The notes beneath the pieces were generated by a model. That model searched no databases, was not told the origin of the DNA, and saw only the letters and a program-made list of their open reading frames with translations. Below are positions 14,313-17,595 of a DNA stretch of 17,595 nucleotides, one piece after another. The translations under genes and the position numbers were made by a program. The DNA is from OMOG01 sp041485845 (GTDB lineage: Bacteria > Acidobacteriota > Terriglobia > Bryobacterales > Bryobacteraceae). Position 1 is the first letter of the stretch, and each line of letters starts with the position of its first letter. The DNA lies in the NCBI GenBank assembly GCA_041485845.1, contig JBGPKH010000113.1, forward strand, positions 1 to 17,595, written 5' to 3'.

Positions 14313-14900
14313 ATGCTGGTTGATTTCCAGTTGATCGAGCGCGCCCAAAAGGGCGATAACGCCGCTTTCAACGAGATCGTACTGGCCTACCGGAAGCGGA
14401 TTCTGGGGACGATCACCCGTTTGATCGCCCGCCCGGAAGATGTCGAGGATGTCGCTCAAGAAGTCTTTTTGCGCCTTTATTTTTCCCTCGACCAGCTCCG
14501 GACGGCCATGGTCTTTGAGCCTTGGTTGCATCGTCTGACGGTAAACGCCGCCTACGATTACCTTCGTAAGCAGCGCCGCCGCCAGGAATACCGCATGTCC
14601 GACCTGTCGGAGCAGCAGGTCGTGATGGCGGATGCTTCCGCGAGCGGCAAGGCGGAGCAGGATGAGAAGCGCCAGAAGAAGATTCGCGAGTCGGTGGATT
14701 CGCTCCTCGGAGCGGTCTCGGAAGCCGATCGGATCCTGCTCATGCTGAAAGAAGTAGAAGGACTTTCGTTGAAAGAGCTTGAAAAGATCTATAAGGTCAA
14801 CGAAAATGCTCTTAAGGTGCGATTATTCAGGGCTCGTCAAAGGGTTTTGAAGGCATTTGGAGCCAGTGAAAAAGCGAGGGACCCGGCCAAAACCGGGTAG
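14313..14900 (+). CDS. ECF-family RNA polymerase sigma factor
   Basis: A 195-residue sigma-70-family protein with only regions 2 and 4. Region 2 covers about residues 10-90 (DVAQEVFLRLY at 46-56, then FEPWLHRLTVNAAYDYLRKQ). Region 4 covers about 130-183 (EADRILLMLKEVEGLSLKEL, then ALKVRLFRARQRVLKAF). The start at ATG 14313 (MLVDFQLIERAQKGD) matches the family's N-terminus; an upstream in-frame start would add 33 unrelated residues. It heads a three-gene operon with a probable anti-sigma and an envelope sensor, so it probably mediates an envelope-stress response. Confidence 0.93.
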   Translation: MLVDFQLIERAQKGDNAAFNEIVLAYRKRILGTITRLIARPEDVEDVAQEVFLRLYFSLDQLRTAMVFEPWLHRLTVNAAYDYLRKQRRRQEYRMSDLSEQQVVMADASASGKAEQDEKRQKKIRESVDSLLGAVSEADRILLMLKEVEGLSLKELEKIYKVNENALKVRLFRARQRVLKAFGASEKARDPAKTG

Positions 14901-14911
14901 TTCGAGGTATT

Positions 14912-15232
14912 ATGGATTCCATGCGCGGCAACGATGAGCAAAGACTGGATGCCCTGTTTCGGGCATACCGCGATGCCTGCCCAACCCCGGAGGCCAGCGC
15001 GAATTTCATGCCGATTCTCTGGCAGAGGATCGAAGCGCGCCAGACTTACGCGTTTTCTTTCAGGCGTATGGCGAATGCCCTGGTAACGGCAGCAGTGGCA
15101 TTCTCCATTGTGCTGGGCGTGTATATGTCGATTCCGCGCGCCAACCCCTATTATGCCCAAACCTATGTAGAGGTACTGGCGGAAGCCAACGCCCCGGACA
15201 CGGGGCTGGATCTTCCCGACCCGGGCCGGTGA
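14912..15232 (+). CDS. Single-pass membrane protein, probable anti-sigma factor
   Basis: A 106-residue protein with a cytosolic N-terminus of about 50 residues, one membrane helix at about 54-74 (ANALVTAAVAFSIVLGVYMS) and a short periplasmic tail. There is no zinc-finger HxxxCxxC motif, so it would be an atypical anti-sigma factor. The assignment rests on size, topology and position just after the ECF gene. GAGGT lies before the ATG at 14912. The next gene begins eight bases after this stop. Confidence 0.7.
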   Translation: MDSMRGNDEQRLDALFRAYRDACPTPEASANFMPILWQRIEARQTYAFSFRRMANALVTAAVAFSIVLGVYMSIPRANPYYAQTYVEVLAEANAPDTGLDLPDPGR

Positions 15233-15240
15233 GCTGAACC

Positions 15241-15693
15241 ATGCCCAAGGCTAAATTCACTGCGGCCGTATACCTGCTGATCGTGTTTTCGAGCGGTGCC
15301 CTGGTGGGTGCGGTCGCCCATCGGCTCTACATGGTGAAAACCGTGCTCAGTACCGAGCCGCCGCCGCGCCGCCTTGGCCCCGCCGAATGGCGTAAGAACC
15401 TGACTGACGCCATGAAAACCAAGGTCAAACTGGATGATCGGCAGGTGATTGCCCTGCAAGAAATCCTCGACGACACCGACGCCGAGTTCCGCCAGTTGCA
15501 CGCCGGACGAAAAGCCGACGACGCCAAAAGGCACGCCGAAGATCAGGCAGTTCAAAATGGCATGGTCGACAAGGTCAACGCCATGCTCCGCGAAGACCAG
15601 CGTCCCCTCTACCAGCAACTCCGCGCCGAGCGCGAAGCGGAACGCGAACGCGAACGCAAGCGCCGCCAGGCCGCTGGCGAAATGCGGAAGTAG
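15241..15693 (+). CDS. CpxP/Spy-like periplasmic heavy-metal or stress sensor
   Basis: A 150-residue protein with an N-terminal hydrophobic segment (FTAAVYLLIVFSSGALVGAV, residues 6-25) followed by a long charged helical region. That region contains LTDAMKTKVKLDDRQVIALQ, a DDTDAEF segment and a highly repetitive Arg/Glu C-terminus (AEREAERERERKRRQ). Helical hairpin proteins of this shape (Spy/CpxP, 'heavy-metal sensor') typically accompany ECF systems and hold the anti-sigma signal. GGTGAG is eight bases upstream of the ATG. The final Arg/Glu repeat may be a coiled coil. Confidence 0.75.
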   Translation: MPKAKFTAAVYLLIVFSSGALVGAVAHRLYMVKTVLSTEPPPRRLGPAEWRKNLTDAMKTKVKLDDRQVIALQEILDDTDAEFRQLHAGRKADDAKRHAEDQAVQNGMVDKVNAMLREDQRPLYQQLRAEREAERERERKRRQAAGEMRK

Positions 15694-15720
15694 AACCGGC
15701 CCCGGCCTGTCCAAATAGTC

Positions 15721-15960
15721 CTACGCTACCGGCTGGGCTCTCTTGTCCTTTTCGCCGCGGGTGGCCTTGTATTTCTTCTCAAACTTGTCGATGCGTCCCG
15801 CCGTGTCCATCAATTTCTGGCGGCCCGTGAAGAACGGATGGCAGGAGGAGCAGATTTCCACACGGATATCGCCCTTGTGCGTGGAGCGCGTCTTAAACGT
15901 ATGACCGCAAGCACAAATGACGTTGATTTCCTTATAAGCGGGGTGAATTCCGGCCTTCAT
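15721..15960 (-). CDS. rpmE: Ribosomal protein bL31, zinc-binding type
   Basis: A 79-residue 50S subunit protein of normal length. Cys16-x-Cys18 (ICACG) and Cys37-x-x-Cys40 (CSSCHPFFTG) form the zinc site of the C+ type. The motif HPFFTGRQKLMDTAGRIDKF is diagnostic. The ATG at 15960 is preceded by AAAGGAT. It ends 27 bases from the convergent sensor gene. An extended -10 promoter lies just upstream. Confidence 0.97.
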   Translation of the reverse strand: MKAGIHPAYKEINVICACGHTFKTRSTHKGDIRVEICSSCHPFFTGRQKLMDTAGRIDKFEKKYKATRGEKDKRAQPVA

Positions 15961-15988
15961 TTGTTACGGGGATCCTTTCGAGACTTTC

Positions 15989-15997
15989 AGTATACCA
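15989..15997 (-). promoter_or_regulatory. Extended -10 promoter element of rpmE
   Basis: On the minus strand TGGTATACT contains a TGn extension and TATACT, giving a transcript that starts about 20-25 bases before the rpmE ATG. The -35 position has no good match. It lies directly after the terminator of the upstream RNA, so rpmE can be transcribed on its own. Confidence 0.6.
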
Positions 15998-16007
15998 AAC
16001 GCACAAA

Positions 16008-16037
16008 CCCCCGTGATCCGCTTTCGGACCACGGGGG
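16008..16037 (-). terminator. Intrinsic terminator of the upstream small RNA
   Basis: CACGGGGG and CCCCCGTG pair over 8 bp (16008-16015 with 16030-16037). One A-C mismatch and a 4-bp TCCG/CGGA stem with a four-base loop continue inside. On the minus strand TTTGTGCGTTT follows; on the plus strand no T-run follows, so it acts on the minus strand. Confidence 0.7.
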
Positions 16038-16146
16038 CAGGTAGCCTGAGAATGAAACCTGAGGCTGTAGCTGACGCTTGAGGCAGCCGGTCCACAGGAA
16101 CTTGACCCCGATACTGGACGGGGTCGGCTACATTAGAGGCTCGACT

Positions 16147-16188
16147 TCAACAGTCGGCCACCTCTCGCGGTCGTATGTTGCTTTCCAT
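16147..16188 (-). CDS. Thirteen-residue peptide ORF (MESNIRPREVADC)
   Basis: ATG at 16188 to TGA at 16147, with AAAGGAGGTGG nine bases upstream, the strongest Shine-Dalgarno sequence in the window. The stop codon falls in the loop of the following hairpin, the arrangement expected of a leader peptide or of a translated small RNA. No family is known to me. Confidence 0.4.
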   Translation of the reverse strand: MESNIRPREVADC

Positions 16189-16223
16189 TATGCTGGACCA
16201 CCTCCTTTTCCAGTGATGTTTTG

Positions 16224-16252
16224 ATCCTCTCACGAGGTTTTTCGCTTGTCAA
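16224..16252 (-). promoter_or_regulatory. Sigma-70-like promoter of the small RNA
   Basis: A perfect TTGACA (-35, 16252-16247) and, 17 bases on, GAGGAT (-10, 16229-16224), which keeps the key A2 and T6 positions. The transcript would start near 16217. Confidence 0.55.
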
Positions 16253-16294
16253 TATGATTTTCCGGAGACGAGCAAGCACTATGTATTGTTAAAG

Positions 16295-17332
16295 TTACAG
16301 ATTGCAGGACGCGAACCGCGACATCGCCAGGCCGTCCACGAGGTTAAACGGAAACTGGCCCGTGGTGTAGTGCCCGCAAGGCAGCGTGAAGACCCGGTGG
16401 GGCAGGTTCATGGCGCGGAAGCTCTCCAGGACCTGCTGGGAATAGACCGGCAGGAACGTGCTGTCGTGCCGGGCCCAGATCAGCAGGTTCTCCATGGGAC
16501 GCCCCTTCAGCCGGTCCAAATAGCTGGCCGGGCTGATGACCGACCAATACCGCCGCAGCTCATCCTGGCTCACCTCATCGCGGAAGCCCTGCCGCACGTT
16601 TTGCGTCGAGAGCCCGGTCCAGACCACATCGGAGAAGTACATCGAAACATGGTTGAAGATCCCCACCCGAACCCTTCGGTCGTGAGCCGCGGCGATGAAC
16701 GCCACGCACGATCCCAGGCTGGTGCCGAGAATCCCCACACGCCCGTACCCCTGCCCCTCCAGCCAGTCGAGGCAGGCGCGGGTGTCGATGATCGACTGCC
16801 GGCAGGCATGGATGGTGCGGCCCACGTTGCTCGAAACGTGGTAATCGGCGCGCTGCAGCTCCTCCGGCTTGCGCTCGGAATGATACGCCATGGTCATCCG
16901 CAGCGCGCTGATTCCAAATCGGTTGAGCATCTTCGCCAGACCCACGTGGCCGTCCGGCCCGGAGTTCCACTGGGGCAGGACCACCAGCGCCCGGCCGCGG
17001 TCTTTAGGCGCCGGAAACCACAGCGCATGCACCGTGTCGTTCTTGGGATGGAGGGACCTCACCGGGCTGGTAAACGTCAGCCGGCCTTCCCGCAACTGGT
17101 AATCTCGAACCGGGTGGTAGGAATAGAAACGGTCGGAATCGCCCAGCGCCTCGGCAACGAAGCGGGAGACGCAATCGCGGGCGTTTCCGTTGGCGTCCTC
17201 GAGACACTCGGGGAACCCGACGGTGTGCAACCACTCGGTCCCCCATTCAAAGGGCCGGACGACGCGGTTCGTGTCCCGCGTGGCAAGCTTGCGCTCCCAA
17301 CCGTCCATCCATCGAGCGTAGAGTCCCGTCAT
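16295..17332 (-). CDS. Alpha/beta hydrolase (ABHD18-like)
   Basis: A 345-residue cytoplasmic protein without a signal peptide. The nucleophile elbow GTSLG is at 203-207 (Ser205), a candidate acid is Asp290 in WARHDSTF, and the catalytic histidine is His321 in PCGHYTTG. An ALVVLPQWNSG stretch (115-125) fits the oxyanion-loop strand. Overall layout and length recall the ABHD18-type family of carboxylester or peptide-like hydrolases, whose substrates are mostly unknown. It ends about 80 bases upstream of the small-RNA transcript on the same strand. The ATG at 17332 has only a weak ribosome site. A TGATACACT element upstream could be its extended -10. Confidence 0.8.
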   Translation of the reverse strand: MTGLYARWMDGWERKLATRDTNRVVRPFEWGTEWLHTVGFPECLEDANGNARDCVSRFVAEALGDSDRFYSYHPVRDYQLREGRLTFTSPVRSLHPKNDTVHALWFPAPKDRGRALVVLPQWNSGPDGHVGLAKMLNRFGISALRMTMAYHSERKPEELQRADYHVSSNVGRTIHACRQSIIDTRACLDWLEGQGYGRVGILGTSLGSCVAFIAAAHDRRVRVGIFNHVSMYFSDVVWTGLSTQNVRQGFRDEVSQDELRRYWSVISPASYLDRLKGRPMENLLIWARHDSTFLPVYSQQVLESFRAMNLPHRVFTLPCGHYTTGQFPFNLVDGLAMSRFASCNL

Positions 17333-17595
17333 CTGTTGGAGACCCTTAGTGTATCAGGTCGAGCCAATCGCGAATGCCCCCTTGCCGAGCCGACCGAGCC
17401 GCCCCCTTAGGCGTCACGGAAGAATAACCTGGACAGTAACCAGATCTCACCGCAGAGAAACGGAGACGCGGAGATTTGCGCGGAGAAGAAACCGGGAGAG
17501 GAGAGCAAGCGGATTCGCGTGAATTGGCGGTCGCGACTCGCAGTCGGGTTCGAGAACGCGGAGCGAGCGGAGGAGCGCAGTCCTGGGCGCGGCAG
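17333..17595. other. Gene-free end of the window
   Basis: No reading frame is convincing here. The last 150 bases are purine-rich on the plus strand and include CACCGCAGAGAAACGGAGA at about 17450-17470, which looks like the CGCAGAG-type dispersed intergenic sequence seen in several phyla. Nothing else is supported. Confidence 0.5.

Larger units (their letters stand above)
15998..16217 (-). ncRNA. Candidate structured small RNA upstream of rpmE
   Basis: The unit has a consensus -35, four hairpins and a strong terminator, and no gene of normal size. In minus-strand order it contains a purine-rich block complementary to the 16S 3' end (16208-16192), a 13-codon ORF (16188-16147), hairpin 16165-16135 (AGAGG/CCTCT with an inner CGACT/AGTCG), hairpin 16125-16104 (GACCCCG/CGGGGTC) with an outer AGCC/GGCT, hairpin 16066-16043, and the terminator 16037-16008. 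It may be a free regulatory RNA or a leader-type element near rpmE. I do not know its family; acidobacterial structured RNA motifs exist and should be compared. Confidence 0.55.

Noticed and set aside
12021..14531. 836-codon open frame on the minus strand over the PHP-like gene
   Set aside because: It is antisense to a gene with a signal peptide and coherent metal motifs. Its product is low-complexity Arg/Gly/Val-rich, as expected for shadow frames in GC-rich DNA.
16192..16209. Plus-strand match to the 16S rRNA 3' end as a possible rRNA gene fragment
   Set aside because: The match is limited to about 17 bases with no flanking 16S sequence. The reverse strand reads as a ribosome site inside a promoter-to-terminator unit.
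1..17595. tRNA or rRNA genes
   Set aside because: I found no cloverleaf with a TTCRANY-type T-loop and no rRNA-like stretch when reading both strands. This is a visual check only.

Overview
The window is GC-rich bacterial DNA, and its gene content suggests an Acidobacteriota genome, possibly of the Solibacter/Bryobacter type. The pointers are a PadR-ABC2 cassette, a decayed TonB-dependent receptor with the C-terminal style common in that phylum, a PF04392/COG2984 transporter carrying a STAS gene, and an ECF sigma trio. This placement comes from family recollection, not from a database search.

Layout. Positions 1-2510 (minus strand): a few codons of an unplaced gene, then an ABC-2 drug/lipid-type exporter (permease and ATPase, coupled by a TTGA overlap) behind a PadR repressor whose start codon abuts a perfect 20-bp palindrome. 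Positions 2511-3361 hold no intact gene, only a signal-peptide start and the C-terminal end of a TonB receptor in a different frame. Positions 3362-8393 (minus strand) are a tightly packed four-gene operon: tandem-domain substrate-binding protein, STAS-domain protein, permease and ATPase, resembling TrpXYZ-type importers. Its upstream region (8394-9377) has no convincing gene but carries two 83-bp direct repeats that form a hairpin with compensatory base changes. Positions 9378-11312 (plus strand) are a three-gene, translationally coupled operon of unrecognised proteins with visibly lower GC. A 30-bp perfect palindrome and a broken VapC-like PIN toxin follow it. Positions 12042-14084: a secreted PHP-like metallohydrolase. 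Positions 14085-14312: a strongly C-rich tract and an ECF-type promoter. Positions 14313-15693: an ECF sigma factor, a one-pass membrane protein (probable anti-sigma) and a CpxP/Spy-like envelope sensor. Positions 15721-15960 (minus): ribosomal protein bL31. Positions 15998-16217 (minus): a probable small structured RNA of about 215 nt with its own promoter and terminator. Positions 16295-17332 (minus): an alpha/beta hydrolase. Positions 17333-17595 show no gene.

Functionally, two ABC systems are each paired with a regulator: PadR for the exporter, and a STAS protein for the importer. The ECF trio looks like an envelope-stress circuit that may control itself. The most unusual items are the minus-strand RNA at 15998-16217, which contains 17 contiguous bases able to pair with the 3' end of 16S rRNA and a 13-codon reading frame; the covarying hairpin repeat upstream of the importer operon; and the uncharacterised three-gene island.
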